Source: JAKZVK01 sp965248255 (lineage in GTDB: Bacteria > Acidobacteriota > Terriglobia > Bryobacterales > UBA6623). From it: DNA of 64,000 bases. The stretch spans positions 620,001-684,000 of the forward strand of contig CBDFIW010000003.1 of assembly GCA_965248255.1 (NCBI GenBank). Reading direction: 5' to 3'. Below the pieces are notes generated by a model. That model saw nothing but the letters and a program-made list of their open reading frames with translations. It was not told where the DNA came from and searched no databases. Both the position numbers and the translations under genes were made by a program. Positions 1-7,990 of the stretch are shown here, piece by piece (the first letter of the stretch is position 1; every line of letters starts with the position of its first letter).

Positions 1-676
1 CGATCACGCTGCCGTCAAGGCTGTTGAGCGCCGCAAACAGGGTGGTCGTGCCGTTGCGCTTGTAATCGTGGGTCATCGTTTGGCCGCGTCCCTTTTTGAG
101 CGGCAGGCCGGGCTGGGTGCGATCGAGGGCTTGGATTTGGGACTTCTCATCGAGCGAGAGAACCAGAGCATGCTCAGGCGGATTGAGATAGAGTCCGACG
201 ATGTCGTCGAGTTTCTCGGCGAAACGCGGGTCATTGCTGAGCTTGAAGGTCTTGACGCGGTGGGGCTTGAGGCCATGGGCGCGCCAAATCCGTCCCACGG
301 TGGAAGCGCTGACGCCGGCCGCGGCGGCCATGGTGCGGCGGCTCCAGTGGGTGGCGTTGGACGGTTTCTCGCGGGTGGTCTTGTGGATGATCTGCTGTAC
401 TTTCTGCTTCGAGACGGCAGGTTTACGACCGGGCCGTGGGGCGTCTTTTGCAATGCCGGCGATGCTGCTTTCGAGAAAGCGCGTGCGCCAGCGGGCCACC
501 AACTGCCGCGAGACACCGAGCTGTGCGGCGATCTGCTTATTCTCGAGACCGTCGGCGGCCAGCAGGACAATCCTGGCTCGCAGGGCGAGACGAACGGCGA
601 CTTGGCGGCCGCGCGCGTAGCGGTCCAACTGCTTGCATTGCGCTGTGTTCAAAGTTACTGGTTGTGCTCTTCGCAT
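1..676 (-). CDS. IS630-family transposase, C-terminus beyond window
   Basis: The start codon at 674-676 opens a frame of 225 codons that is still open at the window edge. It matches the first 225 residues of the complete 361-aa transposase at 15310-16395. I noticed one amino-acid difference, Val for Ile in the RQIAVR segment. The visible part holds the N-terminal helix-turn-helix region (NKQIAAQLGVSRQLVARWR) and the first catalytic Asp of the DDE domain (LSLDEKSQIQALDR). The IS1595 insertion separates the gene from its terminal repeat and any promoter there, so expression of this copy may be altered. It is a real gene that runs off the edge rather than a decayed one. Confidence 0.9.
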   Translation of the reverse strand, partial: MRRAQPVTLNTAQCKQLDRYARGRQVAVRLALRARIVLLAADGLENKQIAAQLGVSRQLVARWRTRFLESSIAGIAKDAPRPGRKPAVSKQKVQQIIHKTTREKPSNATHWSRRTMAAAAGVSASTVGRIWRAHGLKPHRVKTFKLSNDPRFAEKLDDIVGLYLNPPEHALVLSLDEKSQIQALDRTQPGLPLKKGRGQTMTHDYKRNGTTTLFAALNSLDGSVI

Positions 677-723
677 CCCATGCCTCCTGTTAATAGAGAC
701 GATGGGAAGTCAATATAAGTTCA

Positions 724-1751
724 ATGGGGTATTTACTTGACTCAGGTAGCCCCAAGATGTAGTATGCGGTGCGATGGAGGACTATCCGCGGAACTTGGCT
801 GAGTTCGAGGCCCGCTTTGCGACGGAGGAGGCTTGTCGGGATTATCTGTTCCAGCTGCGCTGGCCGGAAGGATTCCGCTGTCCGCGCTGCGGACACGGCG
901 CGGCTTGGCCGGTCCGGCAAGGGCTGTGGGAGTGCTCGGGCTGCGGTCGGCAGACCTCGGTCACCGCTGGCACGGTGTTCCAGGACACTCGTCAGCCCCT
1001 GCGGCTGTGGTTGCGAGCCATCTGGTGGGTGACCAGTCAGAAAAACGGAGTGAGTGCCCTGGGGCTGCAGCGAGTCTTGGGGCTGGGCAGCTACAAGACG
1101 GCCTGGAGCTGGCTGCACAAGTTGCGCCGCGCCATGGTGCGCCCCGGTCGCGACCGCCTCAGCGGCCGTGTGGAGGTGGACGAGACGTACTGGGGCAGCC
1201 CAGAAGAGGGCGTGCGCGGTCGCCAGACCTATACCAAATCGTTGATTGCCATCGCCGCCCAGGAGGACGGCAGGGGAACGGGACGGCTTCGGATGCGCAG
1301 AGTCCGGGATGCGAGCGCAGAAAGCTTGATGCCCTTTGTCGAAGAAGCGATTGAACGGGGCAGCACGGTTCATACCGACGGCTGGCTGGGCTATGAGCCG
1401 CTACAGAAGCGCGGCTACCGGCACGAAGTAACGTTCCTCGATGAGGGGCCGGAGTCGGCCTCGAAGCTGCTGCCCCGAGTGCACCGCGTGGCGTCGCTTT
1501 TGAAGCGTTGGCTGCTGGGGACGCATCAGGGGGCCGTCAACCCCGAGCATCTGGACTACTACCTGGACGAGTTTACCTTCCGCTTTAATCGACGCAACTC
1601 TCGCAGCCGAGGGAAGCTCTTCTATCGACTTGTGCAACAGGCGGTCGCCATCGACCCCGTGCCATACAAGTCCATCATCGGCGGCACTGAAAATGCTGCT
1701 TCTGTCGACCACAAGATGTAGGGGTCACCTGAGTCAAGTAAATACCCCAGT
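724..1751 (+). mobile_element. IS1595-family insertion sequence nested in IS630 copy A
   Basis: The element is about 1028 bp. Its ends are inverted repeats: TGGGGTATTTACTTGACTCA from 725 and its complement ending near 1749. It is flanked by an 8-bp direct repeat TAAGTTCA at 716-723 and 1752-1759. Eight-base target duplications are the usual outcome for IS1595 elements. Removing the element restores the left end of the surrounding IS630 element, so the order of insertion is certain. Boundaries are good to about 1 base. Confidence 0.92.
774..1721 (+). CDS. IS1595-family (ISXO2-like) transposase
   Basis: This 315-aa protein carries the family layout. An N-terminal zinc ribbon (CPRCG around residue 38, then CSGC around residue 56) is followed by an ISXO2-like catalytic domain. 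The catalytic domain has DETYWG near residue 138, HTDGWLGY near residue 201 and an HRVASLLKRWLLGTHQG segment. The C-terminal YLDEFTFRFNRR motif is typical of this transposase class. The gene fills nearly all of the element between the terminal repeats, has no frameshift, and the element is clean-ended, so it looks functional. It would cut and paste the IS1595 copy, duplicating 8 bp of target. Confidence 0.93.
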   Translation: MEDYPRNLAEFEARFATEEACRDYLFQLRWPEGFRCPRCGHGAAWPVRQGLWECSGCGRQTSVTAGTVFQDTRQPLRLWLRAIWWVTSQKNGVSALGLQRVLGLGSYKTAWSWLHKLRRAMVRPGRDRLSGRVEVDETYWGSPEEGVRGRQTYTKSLIAIAAQEDGRGTGRLRMRRVRDASAESLMPFVEEAIERGSTVHTDGWLGYEPLQKRGYRHEVTFLDEGPESASKLLPRVHRVASLLKRWLLGTHQGAVNPEHLDYYLDEFTFRFNRRNSRSRGKLFYRLVQQAVAIDPVPYKSIIGGTENAASVDHKM

Positions 1752-1781
1752 TAAGTTCATTATTTATGGTGCACTACACTA

Positions 1782-1857
1782 GAGGCACCGCCGCTCCGGC
1801 AACCGCGGCAGCCGACACGCCCGTAGTAAGAAAGCGTCTGCGATGTGTCTTTCTCAT
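1782..1857 (-). pseudogene. Tat signal-peptide fragment of a secreted protein, cut by IS630 copy A
   Basis: On the minus strand a start codon at 1855-1857 begins MRKTHRRRFLTTGVSAAAVA. This is a textbook twin-arginine signal: an RRRFL motif followed by a short hydrophobic stretch and Ala-rich end. Only about 25 residues remain before the IS630 terminal repeat begins. The mature part of the protein must lie on the far side of IS630 copy A, outside the window at positions below 1. What the exported protein did cannot be known from here. Tat substrates are commonly cofactor-containing oxidoreductases, but many other secreted families also use this signal. Confidence 0.7.
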
Positions 1858-1966
1858 GGTAATTGACCTCTCGGACTCTGTATGAGATTCCGGCGGCATA
1901 TCGCGCCGCTGCTTACGATAGCATTCCAACTCAGGCCCGCGTGCCAGATGACTGATAATGGGGTGG

Positions 1967-3505
1967 ATGTCTACGAACACCGCACCGCGGACACTTCCGG
2001 CCTTGATCTCTACGCACGCTCGTGAAAACCCGGAAAAGGAAGTGATCCTCTCTCCAGGCCGCTCGCCTCTAAGCTACAGCGCACTCCTCGCGCAGGTCGA
2101 AAGCACCGTCTCGGGGCTCAACGTGCGTGGAATCGGCCCGAATGACCGGGTCGCCCTCGTGCTTCCGAACGGGCCGGAGATGGCGGTCGCCTTTGTGGCG
2201 GTTGCTTCCGGAGCAACGTGCGCGCCGCTGAACCCCGCGTATAAGGCCGAGGAGTTTTCCTTCTACCTTTCCGACCTCGACGCCAAGGCCCTGGTGGTTC
2301 AGGAGGGTGTAGACTCCGCCGCCAGGGCCGTCGCCCAAGAAAGGGGTGTCCCCGTCATTCAGTTAAGGCCCGACCGCACTGCACCGGCCGGCGTGTTCTC
2401 GTTGGGTGACGAGGTTCCGGCACAAAGCACAGCGCCTCGGTTTTCCGGCGTCGATGACGTCGGTCTGGTGTTGCACACGTCCGGAACCACGTCACGTCCC
2501 AAGATCGTCCCCCTCACCCACGCCAACCTCTGTGCTTCGGCGTCCCACATTGCAGCGACCTTGGCCTTGACGCCTTCGGATCTCTGCCTGAACGTCATGC
2601 CGCTGTTTCACATTCACGGATTGATTGGCGCTCTGCTGTCCACGTTCGCGGCCGGCGCTGCCACTGTTGCGACGCCGGGCTTCGACGTTATGAAGTTCTT
2701 CACATGGCTCGACGCATTTCGCCCGACCTGGTACACGGCGGTCCCGACGATGCATCAACTCATCCTGTCGCGCGCCGGGCGCAACCAGGACGTAGTTCGT
2801 AACGCGAAACTAAGGCTCATCCGCTCCTCGTCGGCTTCCCTGCCGCCACAAGTAATGCACGAGCTGGAAGAGGTCTTTCGGGCCCCGGTGATCGAGTCCT
2901 ACGGCATGACGGAAGCGACCCACCAAATGGCGAGCAATCCCCTGCCCCCCCGCGCCCGGAAACCGGGTTCGGTTGGGCCCGCCGCTGGCCCCGAGGTGGC
3001 CATCATGAACGAGGCCGGCGTCCTGCTGGAGCCGAATCAAACCGCCGAGATCGTCATTCGCGGGCCGAACGTAACGCACGGCTACGATCGCAACCCCGAC
3101 GCGAACGAAGCCGCCTTCACCAACAGCTGGTTCCGGACCGGCGACCAGGGCTACTTCGACGACGACGGCTATCTCTTCATTACGGGTCGTCTCAAGGAAC
3201 TAATCAACCGTGGGGGAGAGAAGATCTCGCCTCGCGAAGTCGATGAGATTCTGCTCGACCACCCTAGCGTTCAACAGGCCGTCACGTTTGCTCTACCCCA
3301 CAAGCGCCTGGGTGAAGACGTCGCCGCGGCCGTCGTCCTCAAGAACCAGCGAGTGGCCGAGGAACGCGAGATTCGCGACTTCGCCCGGGAGAGGTTGGCG
3401 GAGTTCAAGGTTCCATCCAAGGTCGTTTTCGTGGACGAGATCCCCAAGGGGCCCACGGGCAAGCTGCAGCGCATCGGCCTCGCCGAGAAGCTGGGACTCG
3501 CCTAG
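1967..3505 (+). CDS. AMP-dependent acyl-CoA synthetase/ligase
   Basis: This 512-aa ANL-superfamily enzyme activates a carboxylate as an acyl-adenylate and usually passes it to CoA. Core motifs are present: the phosphate loop LHTSGTTSRPK (about residue 170), the substrate-pocket motif ESYGMTEATHQ (about 312), TGDQGYFDDDGY (about 392), GGEKISPREVDE (about 416) and the C-terminal catalytic lysine in PTGKLQR (about 496). The overall pattern recalls plant and bacterial oxalate/medium-chain CoA ligases, but the substrate cannot be read from sequence. An alternative ATG lies at 1958; neither start has a strong ribosome-binding site. A phosphopantetheinyl transferase follows 27 bp downstream, so the pair is probably co-transcribed. 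The gene is divergent from the disrupted Tat-signal gene. Confidence 0.9.
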   Translation: MSTNTAPRTLPALISTHARENPEKEVILSPGRSPLSYSALLAQVESTVSGLNVRGIGPNDRVALVLPNGPEMAVAFVAVASGATCAPLNPAYKAEEFSFYLSDLDAKALVVQEGVDSAARAVAQERGVPVIQLRPDRTAPAGVFSLGDEVPAQSTAPRFSGVDDVGLVLHTSGTTSRPKIVPLTHANLCASASHIAATLALTPSDLCLNVMPLFHIHGLIGALLSTFAAGAATVATPGFDVMKFFTWLDAFRPTWYTAVPTMHQLILSRAGRNQDVVRNAKLRLIRSSSASLPPQVMHELEEVFRAPVIESYGMTEATHQMASNPLPPRARKPGSVGPAAGPEVAIMNEAGVLLEPNQTAEIVIRGPNVTHGYDRNPDANEAAFTNSWFRTGDQGYFDDDGYLFITGRLKELINRGGEKISPREVDEILLDHPSVQQAVTFALPHKRLGEDVAAAVVLKNQRVAEEREIRDFARERLAEFKVPSKVVFVDEIPKGPTGKLQRIGLAEKLGLA

Positions 3506-3532
3506 ATCAGTTCCAACGCCAGCGGCAGCATC

Positions 3533-4345
3533 ATGTCACGTTCTCCGGTATCGGCCGTTTCCGCATGCCCCGCAGCCGGTTGGGAGCCACCACCAGTGAC
3601 ACTCTCCCTGCCGGCGGACGAAGTCCACGTCTGGCAGGCGGTGTTGGACCCCGACCCATCCTCGGCGGCAGGTTTCCGTGAGTTTCTTTCCGAAGACGAA
3701 ACCGTCCGAGCCGACCGATTCCATTTCGCACGCGACCGGCACAGGTTTGCAGCGGCCCGCGGCATTCTTCGTGAGCTTCTCTCGCGCTATCTCAATCGGA
3801 AACCCGCCCGGCTCCGCTTTGCGTACAACGAGAACGGCAAGCCGGCCCTCGCCGATACCGATCGCGGAGGGATCGAGTTCAACCTCTCGCACTCTGACGA
3901 TCGGGTTCTCTATGCTTTCACGCTAAGGGGGCGTGTCGGTGTGGACATTGAGCGCATCCGCCAGGCTGCATCGGATGCGAAGATTGCGGAGCGCTTCTTC
4001 TCGAACACGGAAGCTGCAACCCTCGCGGCCCTTCCCGAGGCCGACCGCTGCCGAGCCTTCTTTCTCTACTGGGTGGCCAAAGAGGCGTACATCAAGGCCC
4101 GCGGCGAGGGCCTACCGGCGGGGTTGCAACGCATGGAACTCCAACTCGATCCCACCGCACAGGACGTGCAGCTTCTCCCGATGGGCGCCGCCGAGCAAGC
4201 CGGTTCCTGGTCGGTGCAGATCCTAAACCTGGAACTCACCTACGCCGCCGCGCTCGCGACCGAAGGTGCCCCGCGACGAGTTCGACGCTTTCTGTACCGG
4301 CCAGCAACCTCGGCAGCCGCCGAGCCTGCCTTTCTCACCACCTGA
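3533..4345 (+). CDS. 4'-phosphopantetheinyl transferase (Sfp/AcpT type)
   Basis: The enzyme moves the phosphopantetheine arm of CoA onto a serine of acyl- or peptidyl-carrier proteins. The 270-aa length fits the Sfp subclass. The signature metal-binding motifs are clear: VGVDIE near residue 135 and WVAKEAYIKARGEGL near residue 181, preceded by FNLSHSDD, all expected in this fold. It follows the ligase gene by 27 bp on the same strand. No carrier protein or megasynthase is in the window, so its target is probably encoded elsewhere. The C-terminal 30 residues are less conserved in appearance. Confidence 0.9.
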   Translation: MSRSPVSAVSACPAAGWEPPPVTLSLPADEVHVWQAVLDPDPSSAAGFREFLSEDETVRADRFHFARDRHRFAAARGILRELLSRYLNRKPARLRFAYNENGKPALADTDRGGIEFNLSHSDDRVLYAFTLRGRVGVDIERIRQAASDAKIAERFFSNTEAATLAALPEADRCRAFFLYWVAKEAYIKARGEGLPAGLQRMELQLDPTAQDVQLLPMGAAEQAGSWSVQILNLELTYAAALATEGAPRRVRRFLYRPATSAAAEPAFLTT

Positions 4346-4513
4346 CGGCCGAAGCACGCGATAAGACCGCCATGACTTCGTTGCGCTTGCTTGGCGTGCT
4401 CCGGTACCGTCAAGTACGCCCCAACGTCAAAAGGCAGGGGCACCAAGCGGCTCGCGCCTCGTCCTGACGGCCTTCTCACGCACTTCGCCTTGCCACGTGG
4501 TGAGAAACGCAGA

Positions 4514-5626
4514 CTAGACCGAGAGCGCATTTTCGAAGAAGACCTTTGTATTCTGTGCGGTCTTGGCCCACGTGAACCGCCGCGCCCGTTGGCGTCCCGT
4601 CTCGCCGAGGTGGGCCGCCAGGGCGGGGTCTTCCAAAACACGTTGAATGGCGGCGGCCAGCTCACTGGCGCTGCGCGGGTCGACGAGCAAGCCGGTCTCG
4701 CCGACGACTTCCGGCATCGCCGAAACGTTCGAGGCGACGATCGGAAGCCGTGCCGCCATGGCCTCGAGCAGGGGCATCCCGAAGCCCCCGTAAAGCGACG
4801 GGAATACGAAGATAGAGGCAGAGCTGTACACGGCCGGCAGCAGCGCTCGCCGCACATATCCCAACGCGACTGCGTTCTTCAGACGTGCCAGCTTTCTCTT
4901 GACTCGGCCGCTTTTCCACCCGCTGGTTCCGATCACCAGAAGCGGATAGTGCTGCTGCAGCTCCCTCGGCAACAAGCGGAAAGCCTCGATCAGGGTAGCG
5001 GGATTCTTTCGAGGCTCCATAGCGCCGACGAAAAGGATGTATCGCTCGGGCAAATGGTAGGTCTGCCGCGCCAGGTAAACGCTCGACAGTGCGACATCAA
5101 AGAAATCCTCATCCACGCCGTGGTAGACAACGGAGATTCTCTCCTCGGGCACGTGAAAGTGCTTGACCATGTCGTCTTTGACAGCCAGTGACGGTACCAG
5201 CATGGCTCGCAGCCGGGGGAGCGTGTGCTCTGCAAAGTACCGAAAATAGCGAATGTTGCTTCCACGATGGCAGTGCGGCAGCAACGCAGGCGTCGGATCG
5301 TGGACGACCGACGTCAACGGAATCCGACTAGGCAGCTGACGGGGCAATTGGGTTACATGAAACAGGTCCGCGCCAGCCATTAGAAAGGGCGGCAGCGGCA
5401 GGCGCAAGTGGTTCGACGCAACAATGCCGCCGAGGCGTAACTTCGTCGCCAGCGCAGAGTAGCTCGATCGTTCGTTGTCGTTCTTGGTCAGCCTGCTCAA
5501 CGCCGGGAAGAGCTTCAGCTGGTGGGGTTCGAGAATTGGGACCAGGTGCGTCAGTAAGCAGTGGTGGTAGTTTTTGACGCCTGCGCTCCGCATCAAGAGC
5601 GGACTTGCATCATAGAGGATGTTCAC
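4514..5626 (-). CDS. Glycosyltransferase, GT4-like (family 1 fold)
   Basis: This 370-aa GT-B enzyme probably adds a sugar to a growing surface polysaccharide. A reading frame extends further upstream, but the start is best placed at GTG 5624-5626. That gives VNILYDASPLLMRSAGVKNY, a normal GT4 N-terminus, with AAGGAG about 8 bases upstream, and it overlaps the stop of the preceding DUF2304 gene by 4 bases. Key regions are the central linker YILFVGAMEPRKN and the C-terminal donor-binding segment FPSLYGGFGMPLLEAMA with its E-x7-E-like pattern. It is the last gene of a four-gene minus-strand cluster with two GT2 enzymes. Confidence 0.9.
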   Translation of the reverse strand: MNILYDASPLLMRSAGVKNYHHCLLTHLVPILEPHQLKLFPALSRLTKNDNERSSYSALATKLRLGGIVASNHLRLPLPPFLMAGADLFHVTQLPRQLPSRIPLTSVVHDPTPALLPHCHRGSNIRYFRYFAEHTLPRLRAMLVPSLAVKDDMVKHFHVPEERISVVYHGVDEDFFDVALSSVYLARQTYHLPERYILFVGAMEPRKNPATLIEAFRLLPRELQQHYPLLVIGTSGWKSGRVKRKLARLKNAVALGYVRRALLPAVYSSASIFVFPSLYGGFGMPLLEAMAARLPIVASNVSAMPEVVGETGLLVDPRSASELAAAIQRVLEDPALAAHLGETGRQRARRFTWAKTAQNTKVFFENALSV

Positions 5627-6033
5627 TTGCCGCTCCTTACGATACTTACATTCTCGTCCTCCTGATGCTCGCCTCGCAGCTTCTTGATCTCGTCCTTCTG
5701 CCGCCGGACCCCCCACTCGAGTAGACCGACTTTTTGCGCCAGGACGATACTGTGGTCCTTCAGGCTCGACAGCTCGACCGAGAAGCGGAAGAACGTGAAT
5801 AGAAACAGCAGACCTGCCACCATCAGCAGGATGAACGCCGAGCCCCGCAACCCCAGCAAATCTGAGATCCAGTTCAGCGCCTGGTCCGACAAACCCAGCG
5901 CCAATAAGAGCAACGCCGCCGCGAACCATCCCATCGAGATCTCGACGCGAATGTGCTCACGCCTGACCGCTCGAACTATCTGTACGAGCAGCAGGATGCA
6001 GAAGATGATCGTCGCGATGCGAATCCGCTCCAC
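5623..6033 (-). CDS. DUF2304 family membrane protein
   Basis: This 136-aa protein has three hydrophobic segments (about residues 5-25, 33-50 and 66-90), then a charged, probably coiled-coil C-terminus (KVGLLEWGVRRQKDEIKKLR). Small DUF2304 proteins are typically found beside GT2 polyprenyl-phosphate glycosyltransferases. Here it sits directly between such a GT2 gene (3 bp gap upstream) and a GT4 gene (4-nt overlap downstream). A role as a membrane partner of the neighbouring glycosyltransferase is inference from context, as no catalytic residues are evident. Confidence 0.8.
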   Translation of the reverse strand: MERIRIATIIFCILLLVQIVRAVRREHIRVEISMGWFAAALLLLALGLSDQALNWISDLLGLRGSAFILLMVAGLLFLFTFFRFSVELSSLKDHSIVLAQKVGLLEWGVRRQKDEIKKLRGEHQEDENVSIVRSGK

Positions 6034-6036
6034 ACC

Positions 6037-6759
6037 CTAGCCTTTCGTGCCCATGTGAAAGCGGCGCTCGTACTTGATGACGTTGACGAAGACGCCCAAT
6101 AGCACTCGGAGCATGCAGTAGATGGCCGCACGGCTGCCGATCGACGAGCGGCCGGCAAGCCGCGCGTGCATGCGCGCCGGAACCTCCTTAAAACGTAAAG
6201 CATTGCGTCTGAGAACCACGAGTGTCTCGATCTCGGGGTATTCCAAAGGAAAGCTACGGCTGCAGACTTCGAGCGCTTGGCGGTTCATCGCCACAAAGCC
6301 GGAGGTCGGATCGGTAATGCGCTGGCTCAAAACCGGATACAGGATCCACGAGAACAGCAGTCCGCCAAAGCGCCGTAGTGGTTGGATCGGGTAGTGGTTA
6401 TTTTCCAGGAACCTCGAGCCCGTCACCACGTCGTAGCCTCCTTCGTCCATCGCCCTCAGCAGCTTGGGGATGTCTTCGGCTTCGTGCTGGCCGTCCCCGT
6501 CGAGCCGCACAACCCGCTCAAAGCCTTGCTCAAAGGCAAAGCGGTAGCCCATCTGCACGGCGCCGCCCAGACCCAGATGGTGGGGTAGTTGCAGGAGTTC
6601 CGCCCCGGCCCCGACGGCGGCCTGGGCTGTGTCATCGTCCGAGCCATCGTCAACGACCACGACCGGGGCTTGCGGCACGGCACGGCGCACCGCCCCCACG
6701 ACCGACGCGACGGAGCCGCCCTCGTTGTAAGCCGGGATGAGAACCATCAACGACCGCAT
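6037..6759 (-). CDS. Glycosyltransferase family 2 (dolichyl/polyprenyl-phosphate mannosyltransferase-like)
   Basis: The 240-aa GT-A fold enzyme starts LMVLIPAYNEGGSVASVV and carries VVDDGSDDDT near residue 36, the metal-binding DxD motif in VVRLDGDGQHEAED near residue 88, and DPTSGFVAMNR near residue 148. This layout matches DPM1-type enzymes that transfer a sugar from a nucleotide donor to a polyprenyl phosphate on the cytoplasmic face of the membrane. There is no C-terminal membrane domain, which agrees with the adjacent DUF2304 membrane protein acting as a partner. It is preceded by another GT2 gene with a 12 bp gap. Confidence 0.9.
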   Translation of the reverse strand: MRSLMVLIPAYNEGGSVASVVGAVRRAVPQAPVVVVDDGSDDDTAQAAVGAGAELLQLPHHLGLGGAVQMGYRFAFEQGFERVVRLDGDGQHEAEDIPKLLRAMDEGGYDVVTGSRFLENNHYPIQPLRRFGGLLFSWILYPVLSQRITDPTSGFVAMNRQALEVCSRSFPLEYPEIETLVVLRRNALRFKEVPARMHARLAGRSSIGSRAAIYCMLRVLLGVFVNVIKYERRFHMGTKG

Positions 6760-6771
6760 CCGGACCTTCGC

Positions 6772-7782
6772 TTACTGCAGCGCCACCTCAGCCGCTGACG
6801 CCCAATAGCGCCTACAGAGGCGTCGGAAATCAACGGCAGTGAGCGTGCGCTGTCTACGGATAAGTCGCCTCTTTCTAAGGAGATCAGGCAACGATCTGAA
6901 GGCGCTCCCGTATGCACGAGCTACTATTATCACAAGTCGCCACCATCTTTCGCCGTCTCGCGGGAACTCTGACACTAGACCGCGGCCCCTGATCAAGCTC
7001 CAGAGGTGGCACAGATAACGCCACAAAGAGTAGCAGGGCACCAGTGGTAGCCGGCCGGCGGGAAAGAGCTTTACCACCGTGTACAGCCGATTTCGCTCGA
7101 CGTAGTACGCTTTGAGACGCGAGGCCCGGCCCGCCGAACGGGAGTAATCATGCTCGACCACGGCACCCGGCACGTAGAGGCACGTCCAGCCGGCAAGTCG
7201 GGCGCGCAACCCGAGGTCCGCGTCCTCCCCATAGAGAAAGTAGTCTTCGTCGAACCAGCCCACCTCGTCGAGCATCGAGTGACGGTAGAGCGCAGCGCAG
7301 GCACTGGGCAGCAGGACTTCCTCCTCATGCTGGAACGCCTCGACAGGGCGTCGGTGACCGCGTTGCTTGGTCGTCCCGTCACCGTAGATCGAGAGGCCCG
7401 CCGAATCCAGTTGATTTGGCCGGCTGCTAAGGCGGATCTGCGAGGCGCACATGCCCACCCGCTGGCGATTCCGGCAGCCCCCCAACGGCCCGGCTAACCA
7501 GTGCGGTTGAGGATAAGCGTCGTCGTTGAGCACCGCGATGAACTCAGCCGCAGACGTCCGGCCCGCCTCGTTTACCGCCTTACCGAATCCCTCATTCCAC
7601 GTGTTGCGGATGATCCGGACGTCGTCCGCCTCCACCACCTCGGCGGCGCCGGACCCGCTGTTGTCCACAACGACAATCTCAAAGTCGGTCAAGCTCTGGC
7701 TACGAACCGTTGCCAGACAGCGAACCAGCTGCGGTCCGGCGTGAAGAGTGGGAATAACCACCGTGACGAGCGGGTGCGACAA
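6772..7782 (-). CDS. Glycosyltransferase family 2 (rhamnosyltransferase-like)
   Basis: This 336-aa enzyme is the first gene of the minus-strand polysaccharide cluster. The GT-A domain shows VTVVIPTLHAGPQLVRCL at the N-terminus, VVDNSGSG, the DxD-like FIAVLNDDAYPQPHW near residue 85 and YGEDADLGLRARLAG near residue 180. The last is typical of WbbL/rhamnosyltransferase-like GT2 proteins. The C-terminal third is basic and lacks obvious membrane spans. It probably extends O-antigen or exopolysaccharide on the cytoplasmic side; donor and linkage are unknown. A GT4 gene diverges from it on the plus strand with a gap of about 200 bp. Confidence 0.9.
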   Translation of the reverse strand: MSHPLVTVVIPTLHAGPQLVRCLATVRSQSLTDFEIVVVDNSGSGAAEVVEADDVRIIRNTWNEGFGKAVNEAGRTSAAEFIAVLNDDAYPQPHWLAGPLGGCRNRQRVGMCASQIRLSSRPNQLDSAGLSIYGDGTTKQRGHRRPVEAFQHEEEVLLPSACAALYRHSMLDEVGWFDEDYFLYGEDADLGLRARLAGWTCLYVPGAVVEHDYSRSAGRASRLKAYYVERNRLYTVVKLFPAGRLPLVPCYSLWRYLCHLWSLIRGRGLVSEFPRDGERWWRLVIIVARAYGSAFRSLPDLLRKRRLIRRQRTLTAVDFRRLCRRYWASAAEVALQ

Positions 7783-7990
7783 CCTTGGATCTTAGCATTG
7801 CGTCCGCCGCCCCTATCCGGCGCAGCCAGATCGCTCGGTGAGCCCTGACTACGGAGACGAGTCCAGGCCGCGAGGTGCACAGGCACTTTGCCGGAACCTC
7901 CGTAGCCCGACGGCAAGCTATCATGGAAATCTTCCCGCTCGGCCCCGCCCGCCGGACACGTGTTCTGGGTCGGTGGGTCACCCTCAAGGC

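Larger units (their letters stand above)
1..1781 (-). mobile_element. IS630-family element, copy A (runs off left edge; interrupted by an IS1595 element)
   Basis: The right boundary is an inverted-repeat end reading GCACTACACTA at 1771-1781, closing on the TA target dinucleotide at 1780-1781. The same end occurs on copy B at 15240-16407. The transposase gene lies on the minus strand and leaves the window at position 1. Between the gene and its own left end, an IS1595-family element (724-1751) has inserted 47 bp upstream of the start codon. The DNA is almost identical to copy B, with only a few substitutions seen, so the two copies are recent. Confidence 0.9.

Noticed and set aside
68..718. 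Plus-strand reading frame of 216 codons antisense to IS630 copy A
   Set aside because: The same frame appears antisense to copy B (15268-16011). The minus-strand IS630 transposase explains the openness, and the antisense product has no family motifs.
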